Shown: positions 1-6,658 of the stretch, one piece after another
Position numbering within the stretch: position 1 is the stretch's first letter
How the letters are laid out: every line of letters begins with the position of its first letter
NCBI GenBank assembly: GCA_039805865.1
Contig: JBDLTI010000058.1
Span: 1-11,922 of the forward strand
Length of the DNA: 11,922 nucleotides
Direction of reading: 5' to 3'
Source of the DNA: Fluviibacter sp039805865
GTDB taxonomy: Bacteria > Pseudomonadota > Gammaproteobacteria > Burkholderiales > Rhodocyclaceae
Notes under the pieces: model-generated
The model's input: only the letters and a program-made list of their open reading frames with translations
What the model was told of the DNA's origin: nothing
Databases searched by the model: none
Translations under genes and position numbers: made by a program

Positions 1-187
1 TGTCCTGCCGGCAAAGACCTGCCATGCAAGAGATCAACGTCGTCTTACCGGCACCATTAGGACCGAGCAGACCAAAAAATTCGCCCGCTTCAATTTCAAG
101 AGACACATCGCGCAAAGCGGCTACGGGTTGTCTCGCGCGCGCAAAGGTTTTAGCGACCTGCCTGACAGATACCGCAGGGATAGTCAC
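1..187 (-). CDS. ABC transporter ATP-binding protein, 5' part only (CcmA/NatA-like)
   Basis: This is the N-terminal 62 codons of an ABC ATPase; the rest lies beyond the left edge. The reading frame starts with GTG at 185-187, and an in-frame TAA (the mlaB stop at 191-193) lies two codons upstream, so no longer start is possible. The protein begins VTIPAVSVRQVAKTF and carries a Walker A motif, GPNGAGKTT, at residues 42-50, preceded by the usual beta-strand and GEFFGLL context. The GPNGAGKTT form resembles the COG1131 (CcmA/NatA, ABC-2 type exporter) class rather than the importer-like MlaF. The gap to mlaB is 3 nt with no clear Shine-Dalgarno of its own, so it is probably translated by coupling to mlaB. 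From knowledge of betaproteobacterial mla operons, an ABC-2 permease gene would be expected next, outside the window. The substrate cannot be told from this fragment. Confidence 0.85.
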   Translation of the reverse strand, partial: MTIPAVSVRQVAKTFARARQPVAALRDVSLEIEAGEFFGLLGPNGAGKTTLISCMAGLCRQD

Positions 188-190
188 TGC

Positions 191-472
191 TTAAACAATC
201 CGAAATAGTGTCTGCAAACCGTACAAATCACTTAAAGCACGCAACGCGGGTGGTGCATGATGCACGGTCACCGTTGCACCGCGTGCCGATCGACTACAAG
301 CAAGCAAGACCGTTAACGCAGAAGAATCCACCCGACCAACAGCAGCCATATCCACGTGCAAGATATGATTCGAATGACGCATAGCGCGTAACAGACCCGG
401 GACTTCGGCAACTGTCATGTCACCACGAATCTCCAGTCGCTCTCCGTTATCGTGTCGCTGTATACCCATCAT
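191..472 (-). CDS. mlaB: MlaB, STAS-domain subunit of the Mla phospholipid transporter
   Basis: This is a 93-residue single-domain STAS protein, close to the E. coli MlaB length (about 97). MlaB is the small cytoplasmic subunit that binds MlaF and stabilises the MlaFEDB inner-membrane complex. The STAS core is seen as strand RLEIRGDMTV (residues 12-21), strand HILHVDMAAV (36-45) and the loop-helix start VDSSALTVLLA (48-58). Serines 50-51 lie where STAS proteins keep the phosphorylatable Ser/Thr; the E. coli protein has a functionally important Thr in this region. Two consecutive ATG codons (470-472 and 467-469) make the exact start uncertain by one residue. The gene begins 10 nt after the mlaC stop and is followed after 3 nt by the GTG of the next ABC ATPase gene. 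Sequence similarity alone would say only 'STAS protein'; the operon position makes MlaB the best call. Confidence 0.88.
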   Translation of the reverse strand: MMGIQRHDNGERLEIRGDMTVAEVPGLLRAMRHSNHILHVDMAAVGRVDSSALTVLLACSRSARGATVTVHHAPPALRALSDLYGLQTLFRIV

Positions 473-482
473 GCCAGAACGC

Positions 483-1115
483 TCAGGAAGCCTTACTCTT
501 CTGATCCAGCTGCTTATTCTTTTCGGCCAGCATTTTGATCAGACCATCAACGCCATTGGTATGAATCTCTTGCGAGAATGCGTCTCGGTAATTAGTAATT
601 AACGAAATCCCAGCCATAGTGACGTCGTAGACCTTCCAACTGTCCGTCATTTTTTCCATGCTGAAATTAACGTCAATCGGTTTTGCACCCGGTTTAACGA
701 TCAAGGTCTTAACCACCACATTCTGGTCATCCGGGTTCAGCTTGAATGGCTTGTACTCAATGGTCTGCTCTTTTTTGATACCAAGAAATGCATTGGCAAA
801 CGTACGTACCAGCAGCTTACGAAATTCGTGAGTCAACTGCTTCTGTTGCTCTGGCGTTGCCTGGCGCCAATCTTTTCCAACGGCCAATCGGGTCATACGA
901 TTGAAATCAAAATCCTTGAGGATTGATTTTTCTGCCCACTCTATAAGCTTGCTGCTATCACCTTTTTGCAGCGAGGCGTCGTGGTTCACATAGAGATAGG
1001 TTTCCTGCGTGATCTGCTTCACCAGTTGATCAGGCGGCAAAAACTCCGCCTGAGCGATCGTTGCAATAAACAGGCCTGCCAACAGGAAAAACTTACGAAA
1101 ATGCAGCAACATCAT
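483..1115 (-). CDS. mlaC: MlaC, periplasmic phospholipid-binding shuttle
   Basis: This is a 210-residue protein of the MlaC/Ttg2D (toluene tolerance) family, the usual length. It carries phospholipids across the periplasm between the MlaA-porin complex in the outer membrane and MlaFEDB in the inner membrane. The N-terminus is a clear Sec signal peptide: basic RK at 7-8, a hydrophobic core (FFLLAGLFIATI) and a likely cleavage after AQA at residue 23. The mature part has the family features, such as DFNRMTRLAVGKDWRQAT with EQQKQLTHEFRKLL in the helical region, and the strand-rich lipid-cavity part (VNFSMEKMTDSWKVYDVTMAGISLITNYR). The start is ATG 1113-1115 with GAGAG about 12 nt upstream; ATG 1110-1112 is an alternative one codon on. 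The gap to mlaA is 35 nt without an evident terminator, so it belongs to the same transcript. The C-terminus is lysine- and glutamine-rich. Confidence 0.95.
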   Translation of the reverse strand: MMLLHFRKFFLLAGLFIATIAQAEFLPPDQLVKQITQETYLYVNHDASLQKGDSSKLIEWAEKSILKDFDFNRMTRLAVGKDWRQATPEQQKQLTHEFRKLLVRTFANAFLGIKKEQTIEYKPFKLNPDDQNVVVKTLIVKPGAKPIDVNFSMEKMTDSWKVYDVTMAGISLITNYRDAFSQEIHTNGVDGLIKMLAEKNKQLDQKSKAS

Positions 1116-1150
1116 AAAACGAGTCTCTCTGAATACCGAATGGTTTAATT

Positions 1151-1924
1151 TTACTGCTGAGATGCCGCGCCGTCATTAGTGGCGGTTTTGGGTGCTGCAT
1201 CGTCATCAGCATCGATCCCCGGTGGGGCGCCGTCATAAATGAGGTTCAAACGATTCTGCATGAAGGCATCACGAAGATAGCTGTATTTATCCGTCGCCGC
1301 TTCTTCAATAATTTTTTCCGCCGGCAGCAGATTCGCCCGGGTATTCAGGAAGCGCACACCCCACGCTGTGTAATAGGCGGTTGGGTCACGAAAGATCAGA
1401 TCAATAGGGCTCGCGGCAATATCCGCTGCCCAGCCAAAGGTATCTCGGACATCGCTCGGACCCAGAATCGGGAGAACAAAATAAGGTCCGGGAGGGACGC
1501 CCCAACGGCCAAAAGTAACCCCGAAGTCATTGTCGCTCTTGTACCAGCCGGCATTACCTGCCACATCAAAGAGGCCACCAAAACCCAGCGTTGTGTTGAT
1601 TACCACGCGGCCCAGATCATTAAAGGCCTGCTCGCCACGACCTTGCAACAGATCGTTAACGCCAATCATGACGTCGCCAATGTTGGAAAAGAAGTTGGTG
1701 ACCAGAATGCGCAACGGCTCAGGCAAGATAAAGTCGTAACCAATCGCCACTGGCTTAACCAGCACCTTATCAATCGCATCGTTGACCTGGAACATGCCGC
1801 GGTTATAACCCTCCCAAGGGTCACGCGGATTTGCTCTCTCGGTTGTCGCACAACCGGTCATCAAGGCGGCCAACACAACAGCGGCAACCCACTGACGCAT
1901 ATTGATTTTACTCAGCACCTGCAT
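1151..1924 (-). CDS. mlaA: MlaA (VacJ), outer-membrane lipoprotein of the Mla system
   Basis: This encodes 257 residues (E. coli MlaA: 251). MlaA sits as a ring in the inner leaflet of the outer membrane, with trimeric porins, and removes mislocalised phospholipids from the outer leaflet, passing them to MlaC. A lipoprotein signal peptide ends at ALMTGC, with the lipidated cysteine at residue 25; Met at -3 is less common than Leu. VacJ-family blocks follow: DPWEGYNRGMFQVND, the LGRVVINTTLGFGGLFDVA region, FGVTFGRWGVPPGPYFVLP with GPSDVRDTFG, and near the end DKYSYLRDAFMQNR. An acidic/Ala-rich tail closes the protein. I chose ATG 1922-1924 because GGAAGG lies 8 nt upstream; this overlaps the mlaD end by 17 nt. 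ATG at 1898-1900 (M9) would avoid the overlap, leaving a 16-residue signal peptide, but has a poorer ribosome site. The frame also stays open upstream to 2005, but that would put a long basic stretch before the signal peptide and is unlikely. Confidence 0.93.
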   Translation of the reverse strand: MQVLSKINMRQWVAAVVLAALMTGCATTERANPRDPWEGYNRGMFQVNDAIDKVLVKPVAIGYDFILPEPLRILVTNFFSNIGDVMIGVNDLLQGRGEQAFNDLGRVVINTTLGFGGLFDVAGNAGWYKSDNDFGVTFGRWGVPPGPYFVLPILGPSDVRDTFGWAADIAASPIDLIFRDPTAYYTAWGVRFLNTRANLLPAEKIIEEAATDKYSYLRDAFMQNRLNLIYDGAPPGIDADDDAAPKTATNDGAASQQ

Positions 1925-2390
1925 CCTTCTTGCCTTCCGAAGCCTTGTTAAACAAAAACTGGCTAATAAGTTTTTCAAGAACAATGGCCGACTGCGTTTT
2001 GGCAATCGTCCCGCCCGCAGCGATCATTGTCTCATCTCCACCGGCATCCAGGCCAACATACTGCTCTCCAAGCAAGCCCGAGGTCAGAATAGATGCAAAA
2101 GTATCCTTAGGGAACTGATACTGACTATCAATCTTGAGAACCACATTAGCTTCGTAGGTTTGGGGATTAAATCGGATATCGGAAACGCGCCCAACAACGA
2201 CGCCGGCACTTTTAACCGGCCCCCGCACTTTAAGCCCGCCGATATTGTCGAATTTAGCAGTGATTTCGTAAGTGGTGGCAAAACTACTTGCTGAAAAATT
2301 GCTCACCTTTAGTGCCAGAAAAAGCACGGCAGCAAAACCAATCACCACAAAAATACCTACCCAAAGATCCATTACCTTGCGGTTCATCAT
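1908..2390 (-). CDS. mlaD: MlaD, MCE-domain substrate-binding protein
   Basis: This 160-residue protein has one N-terminal membrane helix (about residues 9-27, DLWVGIFVVIGFAAVLFLAL) followed by a periplasmic MCE domain (about 38-116). In E. coli (183 residues) MlaD forms a hexameric ring on MlaE, with a central hydrophobic channel through which phospholipids pass. Family hallmarks visible are AKFDNIGGLKVRGPVKSAGVVVGRV (two parts, residues 45-60 and 61-69) and the pore-loop block LLGEQYVGL at 106-114. The C-terminal helix (VLEKLISQFLFNKA) is followed by a short Lys/Asp-rich tail. The start ATG (2388-2390) overlaps the mlaE stop as ATGA, with GAGG 3 nt before it; a second ATG directly after (2385-2387) has better spacing to that GAGG. 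Translational coupling to mlaE is therefore likely. Confidence 0.96.
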   Translation of the reverse strand: MMNRKVMDLWVGIFVVIGFAAVLFLALKVSNFSASSFATTYEITAKFDNIGGLKVRGPVKSAGVVVGRVSDIRFNPQTYEANVVLKIDSQYQFPKDTFASILTSGLLGEQYVGLDAGGDETMIAAGGTIAKTQSAIVLEKLISQFLFNKASEGKKDAGAE

Positions 2391-3178
2391 AAGCCTCGGA
2401 ACATAAAGGAAGTCAGCACAAAATCTAAAGCCAGTATGGCTAGCGCAGACGTCACCACAGTTCGGGTAATCGCACGGGACACCCCTTCTGCAGTAGGAAC
2501 AGCATCAAACCCTTCAAATACAGCGATGAGCGATACGGCAACACCAAAGACGATGCTCTTGATAATGCCATTACAGACATCATCAACGAAATTAACATTG
2601 GCCTGCATCTGAGCCCAGAATGCCCCTTCATCAACACCGATGAAGATAACCCCGATCAACCAGCCGCCAAAAATGCCGGCTGCGGTAAACAGTGCCGCCA
2701 ATATGGGCATCGACAAAACGCCTCCCCAGAAACGGGGTGCGATAATCCGTGCCAGGGGATTAACAGCCATCATATCCATGGCAGTCAGTTGCTCTGTCGC
2801 CTTCATAAGGCCAACCTCTGCCGTAATCGATGACCCCGCGCGGGAAGCAAACAACAGCCCTGCAACAACCGGACCCAATTCACGCACGAGGGATAGTGCG
2901 ACCAGAATACCCAGGGCTTCAGACGACCCATAGCGCTGTAGCGTATCGTAGCCTTGAAGCCCCAGTACCAACCCTACAAACAGCCCCGAGACCAGAATAA
3001 TGATGAGGGACAAGACCCCACTCGCATAAAGCTCGCGCAACAACAAACGTGGGCGGCGAAAAGTCTCACCTGAGTGCCCCAGCAAAGCAATGAAAAAACG
3101 GGCGGCAAACCCGAGTCGCCACACACGATTAATCGTATTGCGACCAACGACCCTAAAGAAGCGCTCGAGCATATTCAT
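2387..3178 (-). CDS. mlaE: MlaE, permease of the Mla phospholipid ABC transporter
   Basis: This is a 263-residue MlaE/YrbE family permease (E. coli MlaE: 260). It forms the membrane dimer of MlaFEDB. The N-terminal amphipathic part (MLERFFRVVGRNT...FAARFFIALLG) is followed by hydrophobic segments around residues 52-75, 88-112, 150-178 and 205-260. The family signature is clear: VRELGPVVAGLLFASRAGSS at 98-117, then ITAEVGLMKATEQLTAMDMM, the cytoplasmic coupling region that contacts MlaF. The start ATG shares a base with the mlaF stop (TAATG at 3176-3180), with AGGGG 8 nt upstream, and the end overlaps mlaD by ATGA. This close packing fits equimolar production of complex subunits. No motif is missing. 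Confidence 0.96.
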   Translation of the reverse strand: MNMLERFFRVVGRNTINRVWRLGFAARFFIALLGHSGETFRRPRLLLRELYASGVLSLIIILVSGLFVGLVLGLQGYDTLQRYGSSEALGILVALSLVRELGPVVAGLLFASRAGSSITAEVGLMKATEQLTAMDMMAVNPLARIIAPRFWGGVLSMPILAALFTAAGIFGGWLIGVIFIGVDEGAFWAQMQANVNFVDDVCNGIIKSIVFGVAVSLIAVFEGFDAVPTAEGVSRAITRTVVTSALAILALDFVLTSFMFRGL

Positions 3179-3981
3179 TAAAGCGCCCCTGCCAGCAACT
3201 GCTCATCCAATGTTGGCGCCGGATAATGAAAGTGCACGGGACCATCTGGTTGCGCATGCACAAACTGATAGACATAGGGATCTGTCGAGACTTTAATCTC
3301 TTCGGGCGCCCCCGCCCCGACAACACGCCCTGAAGACATGAAGTAGACATAATCCACAACGGCCAGAGACTCATGAACGTCGTGCGTTACCATCACCGAG
3401 GTTGCGCCAAGCGCATCGGTTAAACGGCGGATGAGTGTTGCGATAATCGACAGTGAAATCGGATCCAGCCCGGTAAACGGCTCATCAAACAAAATCAATT
3501 CAGGATCCAGCGCCACGGAACGCGCCAGTGCAACTCGACGTGCCATACCCCCCGACAACTCGGCCGGCATCAGCTGTGCTGCACCACGCAGCCCCACTGC
3601 TTCCAGTTTAAGCAAAACAAGATCTCGGATAGCCGACTCAGGCAGCTTGGTATGTTCGCGCAATGGGAAGGCGATATTGTCAAAAACCGTCAGATCAGTG
3701 AACAGTGCGCCAAACTGAAACAGCATGCCGGTACGACGGCGTAAGTCATAAAGATCGCGCTCGCTCAACCGGCTCACTTCCTGACCCGCTACTTTAAGGC
3801 TGCCCCGACAGGGTTTGATCTGCCCACCGATCAAACGAAGCAGTGTCGTTTTACCGCAACCAGAACCACCCATAATGGCCGTCAACTTGCCCTTGGGAAG
3901 CTGCATATTGATCCCTGAAAGAATCTGGCTTTCGCCATAGGCGAAGTCTAAGCCACTGATTTCTACATAGGGGAAGGTCAT
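3178..3981 (-). CDS. mlaF: MlaF, ATPase of the Mla phospholipid ABC transporter
   Basis: This is a 267-residue ABC ATPase, matching the E. coli MlaF length (269). It powers phospholipid movement through MlaE/MlaD. All catalytic elements are present: Walker A GGSGCGKTT (38-46), Q-loop Gln89 in MLFQFGALF, ABC signature LSGGM (142-146), Walker B LILFDEP (162-168) with Glu167, D-loop GLDP, and switch His200 (VMVTHD). The FQFGALFTDLTVFDNIAFPLRE stretch (within 88-109) is typical of the MlaF/Mkl subfamily. A C-terminal extension after about residue 240 (FVHAQPDGPVHFHYPA...) corresponds to the part which in MlaF wraps onto the partner ATPase and binds MlaB. It is the first gene of the leftward operon, with a 191-bp divergent spacer to rfaE2 upstream. 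Confidence 0.96.
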   Translation of the reverse strand: MTFPYVEISGLDFAYGESQILSGINMQLPKGKLTAIMGGSGCGKTTLLRLIGGQIKPCRGSLKVAGQEVSRLSERDLYDLRRRTGMLFQFGALFTDLTVFDNIAFPLREHTKLPESAIRDLVLLKLEAVGLRGAAQLMPAELSGGMARRVALARSVALDPELILFDEPFTGLDPISLSIIATLIRRLTDALGATSVMVTHDVHESLAVVDYVYFMSSGRVVGAGAPEEIKVSTDPYVYQFVHAQPDGPVHFHYPAPTLDEQLLAGAL

Positions 3982-4021
3982 TAAACAGCACGTCTCACAG
4001 TTATGATTAACTAATAAGATA

Positions 4022-4030
4022 ATTCTATCA
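4022..4030 (-). promoter_or_regulatory. Candidate extended -10 promoter for the mla operon
   Basis: Read on the minus strand, this is TGATAGAAT: a TGn extension followed by TAGAAT, one mismatch from the sigma-70 -10 consensus. It would place the transcript start near 4014 and give mlaF a leader of about 33 nt. I see no good -35 at the usual spacing, which extended -10 promoters can tolerate. No other -10 in the leftward half of this spacer looks better, but TATCTTATT-like AT-rich sequence just downstream is an alternative. This is prediction from sequence only. Confidence 0.4.
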
Positions 4031-4126
4031 CCGACACCGGCCTAAGCGCATCGCCCAACAATACAATCCGAGCAGAGAAAAAGCCTTTAAAAAAAGCAAC
4101 TTATTCACTAAAACACAATGCTTGCT

Positions 4127-4135
4127 TGCTAAAAT
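4127..4135 (+). promoter_or_regulatory. Candidate extended -10 promoter for rfaE2
   Basis: The sequence TGCTAAAAT is a TGn extension followed by TAAAAT (one mismatch from TATAAT). It lies 38 nt before the rfaE2 ATG, giving a leader of about 30 nt. A weak -35 (TTCACT at 4104-4109) is 20 nt upstream, longer than ideal. Overlapping TTGCTT (4122-4127) could act as a -35 for a poorer -10 at 4145-4150. The 191-bp divergent spacer 3982-4172 otherwise shows only A-rich sequence with no gene, no operator-like repeat and no strong terminator. Confidence 0.4.
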
Positions 4136-4172
4136 TCGGCATCATTAAACCCTTGCAAATAACCAAGATCTC

Positions 4173-4673
4173 ATGACCATCATTACCGACCTGCCCTTAC
4201 CGGATTTCGAACACAAACTCGTACGCCCAGAAGATCTTGCCAAGCGTGTCACAGCGTTACCGGGGCCGGTCGTATTTACCAATGGTTGTTTCGATATCCT
4301 GCACCGGGGACATGTGACTTATCTCGCGCAAGCCCGCGCCCTCGGCGGATCTTTAATTGTCGCCGCCAATAGCGATGCTTCCGTCAAACGACTGGGCAAA
4401 GGGGATGATCGTCCGCTGAATCCGCTTATCAATCGGATGGCGGTTCTGGCCGCGCTGGAATGCGTCTCTCTGGTCACCTGGTTCGACGAAGACACGCCCA
4501 TCGAACGCATCCTGGATTGCAAACCGGATATTCTCGTCAAAGGTGGCGACTGGGCTGTCGACAACATTGTAGGCGCCACCGAAGTTCGTGGCTGGGGAGG
4601 TAAAGTCGTTTCGATCCCGTTCCTGCACGACACTTCAACGACCGCGATGGTCAAAAAAATCCGGAGTTGCTAA
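4173..4673 (+). CDS. rfaE2: RfaE2, D-glycero-beta-D-manno-heptose 1-phosphate adenylyltransferase
   Basis: This 166-residue cytidylyltransferase-like protein corresponds to the C-terminal half of E. coli HldE. It transfers AMP from ATP to heptose 1-phosphate, giving ADP-heptose for the LPS inner core (cytoplasm). Motifs seen: FTNGCFDILHRGHVTYL (35-51) with the HRGH nucleotide-binding signature at 44-47; the AANSDASVKRL block; RPLNPLINRMAVLAAL; ILVKGGDW; and the C-terminal STTAMVKKI (155-163), the counterpart of the ISSTxxI-type motif. There is no kinase (RfaE1) domain and no room for one upstream, so this is the split form found in many betaproteobacteria; the kinase gene must be elsewhere. 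ATG 4173 is the natural start; the ribosome site is weak. It is divergent from the mla operon and convergent with kup. The name hldE C-terminal homologue would be equally right. Confidence 0.94.
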   Translation: MTIITDLPLPDFEHKLVRPEDLAKRVTALPGPVVFTNGCFDILHRGHVTYLAQARALGGSLIVAANSDASVKRLGKGDDRPLNPLINRMAVLAALECVSLVTWFDEDTPIERILDCKPDILVKGGDWAVDNIVGATEVRGWGGKVVSIPFLHDTSTTAMVKKIRSC

Positions 4674-4680
4674 ATCCCTA

Positions 4681-4703
4681 CGCGTCCGCCACTGGCGAAC
4701 GCG
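4681..4703. terminator. Imperfect hairpin between convergent rfaE2 and kup
   Basis: Stem CGCGT (4681-4685) pairs with ACGCG (4699-4703), and CGCC (4687-4690) pairs with GGCG (4694-4697), with one C/A mismatch and a 3-base loop ACT. It fills almost all of the 30-bp gap between two converging genes and abuts the kup stop codon. There is no U-tract on either strand, so an intrinsic terminator is only a possibility; it could instead protect transcript ends or slow polymerase for both directions. Confidence 0.4.
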
Positions 4704-6605
4704 CTAGAGCACAATCTGAGTACCCAACTCAACCACTCTGTTGGTCGGAATATTGAAATAATTGGTAGCACTATCCGCATTACGGAACATCATCACAAAC
4801 AACTTCTCGCGCCAGAACGCCATCTCTGAATTCAGTTTTGGAATCAGCGTTTCACGGCCCAGGAAGAAAGACGTTTCCATCATGCTAAACGGCAACCCAT
4901 AGGCACCACATAGCGCCAATGAGGCCGGCACATCGGGCTCTTCTTTAAAGCCATAACGTATCTGTACTGTCCAGAAATTTTCCTTCAAAGGACGAACTTC
5001 AACGCGATCTTCTTCTGGCACGAAGGGTACATCTTCAATAGTCACACTCGTAATCACAATCCGTTCATGAAGCACCTTGTTGTGCATCAGATTGTGCAGC
5101 AACGCATGCGGCACACCTTCAATATCCGGATTTAGAAAGATCGCCGTTCCCGGCACCCGGGTCGGCATACCCACCGCAAGACTTCCCACAAAAGCATCCA
5201 GACGTAACTCTTCGCTACGCAGACGCTTGCGCAGCAATACGCGCCCGCGTTCCCAAGTGGTCATGATCGTAAAGATCACCACACCAGCCACCAGCGGGAA
5301 CCAGCCACCATCCGGAATCTTCTGGACATTCGCCCACAGGAAGATCAGCTCGAACACCAGGAAAAACGCAAACAGCAGCGCCGCGCGATACCAGCCCCAA
5401 TGCCAGATTTTGGCGGCAACCACCACCGCCAGTAATGAGGTAATGACCATGTCACCCGTCACAGCCAAGCCGTAAGCGGCAGCAAGGTTATTCGAGGATT
5501 TAAATGTCAACACCAGCAGGATCACCGCTGTCAGCTGCAACCAGTTCACCCCGGGCATGTAGATCTGGCCCTGCTCTTTTTCCGAGGTGTGCTGTACCTG
5601 CATCCGAGGCACAAAGCCCAGCTGCATCGCCTGACGGGTCATCGAGAAAGCACCCGTAATCACCGCCTGAGAGGCAATCACTGCGGCACACGTGGCCAGA
5701 CAGACCAGCGGAAACCGCAGGTACTCGGGCACCCCCATGTAAAAGGGATTATCAACAGCATCCGGATTGGACAGTACCAGCGCGGCCTGCCCAAAATAGT
5801 TGATCACCAGCGCTGGCAGCACGAAGAAGGCCCAGGCCAGGCGAATCGGTTTGCGACCAAAATGCCCCATATCGGCGTAGAGCGCCTCTGCCCCTGTCAC
5901 GGCCAGAACCACGCTGCCCATGGCATAGACCGCCATGTGCGGGTTATCGATCAGAAGATGGATGGCATACATGGGATTCAGCGCCAGCAGCACATAAGGA
6001 TTCTGAATGACGTTAAAAATCCCCATCGTCGCCAGCACCGCAAACCAGGCACCCATCACCGGGCCAAAGAATGCACCTACTTTGGCCGTGCCGTGTTTCT
6101 GAAACAGGAACAGACCAGTCAGAATCATGATGGAGAGCGGAATCACCATGCTTTGTAGCTGGGGCGCAACCACGCCCAAACCTTCGACAGCGCCTAATAC
6201 GGAAATGGCCGGCGTCACCATACCATCACCATAGAACATGGCTGTACCGAGAATCCCGGCCAACATGATCCATTTAGCACGCTTCGGCTTGCCATGAGCC
6301 TCGTGCAGCGCCAGCGCAATCAGCGCCATCATGCCGCCTTCACCCCGGTTATCCGCACGCAGGATAAAAACGACATACTTCAGCGAGACAATGATCATCA
6401 GCGCCCAGAAAATCATGGACAACCCACCGAAGACATTGGCTTCGGTCAACGGAATCGGGTGATTGCCTGCAAAAAGTTCTTTAAATGCGTAAAGCGGGCT
6501 GGTACCAATATCCCCATACACCACACCCAGCGCACCGAGGACGAGCAGTTTCATGCTCGTCTTCTGCTCATGGCTGAGTTCAGCGTTCGACGTTGCTGCC
6601 GACAT
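4704..6605 (-). CDS. kup: Kup (TrkD) low-affinity potassium uptake protein
   Basis: This 633-residue membrane protein belongs to the KUP/HAK/KT family (E. coli Kup: 622). It imports K+ coupled to H+ across the inner membrane. The first membrane helix holds the family signature GVVYGDIGTSPLYA (residues 27-40), followed by the conserved DNRGEGGMMAL block near 84-94. About twelve hydrophobic segments span to roughly residue 460. A C-terminal soluble domain follows (GTAIFLNPDIEGVPHALLHN, and near the end MMETSFFLGRETLIP), as in full-length homologues. The start ATG 6603-6605 has AGGGA about 8 nt upstream. It lies 53 nt downstream of ssb in the same direction with no hairpin between them, so read-through from ssb is possible. 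The sequence shows no K+-specific regulatory element. Confidence 0.96.
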   Translation of the reverse strand: MSAATSNAELSHEQKTSMKLLVLGALGVVYGDIGTSPLYAFKELFAGNHPIPLTEANVFGGLSMIFWALMIIVSLKYVVFILRADNRGEGGMMALIALALHEAHGKPKRAKWIMLAGILGTAMFYGDGMVTPAISVLGAVEGLGVVAPQLQSMVIPLSIMILTGLFLFQKHGTAKVGAFFGPVMGAWFAVLATMGIFNVIQNPYVLLALNPMYAIHLLIDNPHMAVYAMGSVVLAVTGAEALYADMGHFGRKPIRLAWAFFVLPALVINYFGQAALVLSNPDAVDNPFYMGVPEYLRFPLVCLATCAAVIASQAVITGAFSMTRQAMQLGFVPRMQVQHTSEKEQGQIYMPGVNWLQLTAVILLVLTFKSSNNLAAAYGLAVTGDMVITSLLAVVVAAKIWHWGWYRAALLFAFFLVFELIFLWANVQKIPDGGWFPLVAGVVIFTIMTTWERGRVLLRKRLRSEELRLDAFVGSLAVGMPTRVPGTAIFLNPDIEGVPHALLHNLMHNKVLHERIVITSVTIEDVPFVPEEDRVEVRPLKENFWTVQIRYGFKEEPDVPASLALCGAYGLPFSMMETSFFLGRETLIPKLNSEMAFWREKLFVMMFRNADSATNYFNIPTNRVVELGTQIVL

Positions 6606-6658
6606 ATCTAATCCCTACAACGAAACTCAAAACACCAACGTCGAAAGACTAATACCTA

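Noticed and set aside
1643..2294. Rightward open frames opposite mlaA and mlaD
   Set aside because: They lie antisense to well-conserved genes and show no domain or coding-like composition.
4081..4100. CTTT/AAAG A-rich fold in the mla-rfaE2 spacer
   Set aside because: A 4-bp A/T-only stem in A-rich DNA is expected by chance.
5589..6158. Rightward 189-codon open frame inside kup
   Set aside because: It is antisense to a clearly conserved kup coding region, its product is rich in His, Arg and Gln as expected from the reverse of hydrophobic codons, and it has no plausible ribosome site or domain.
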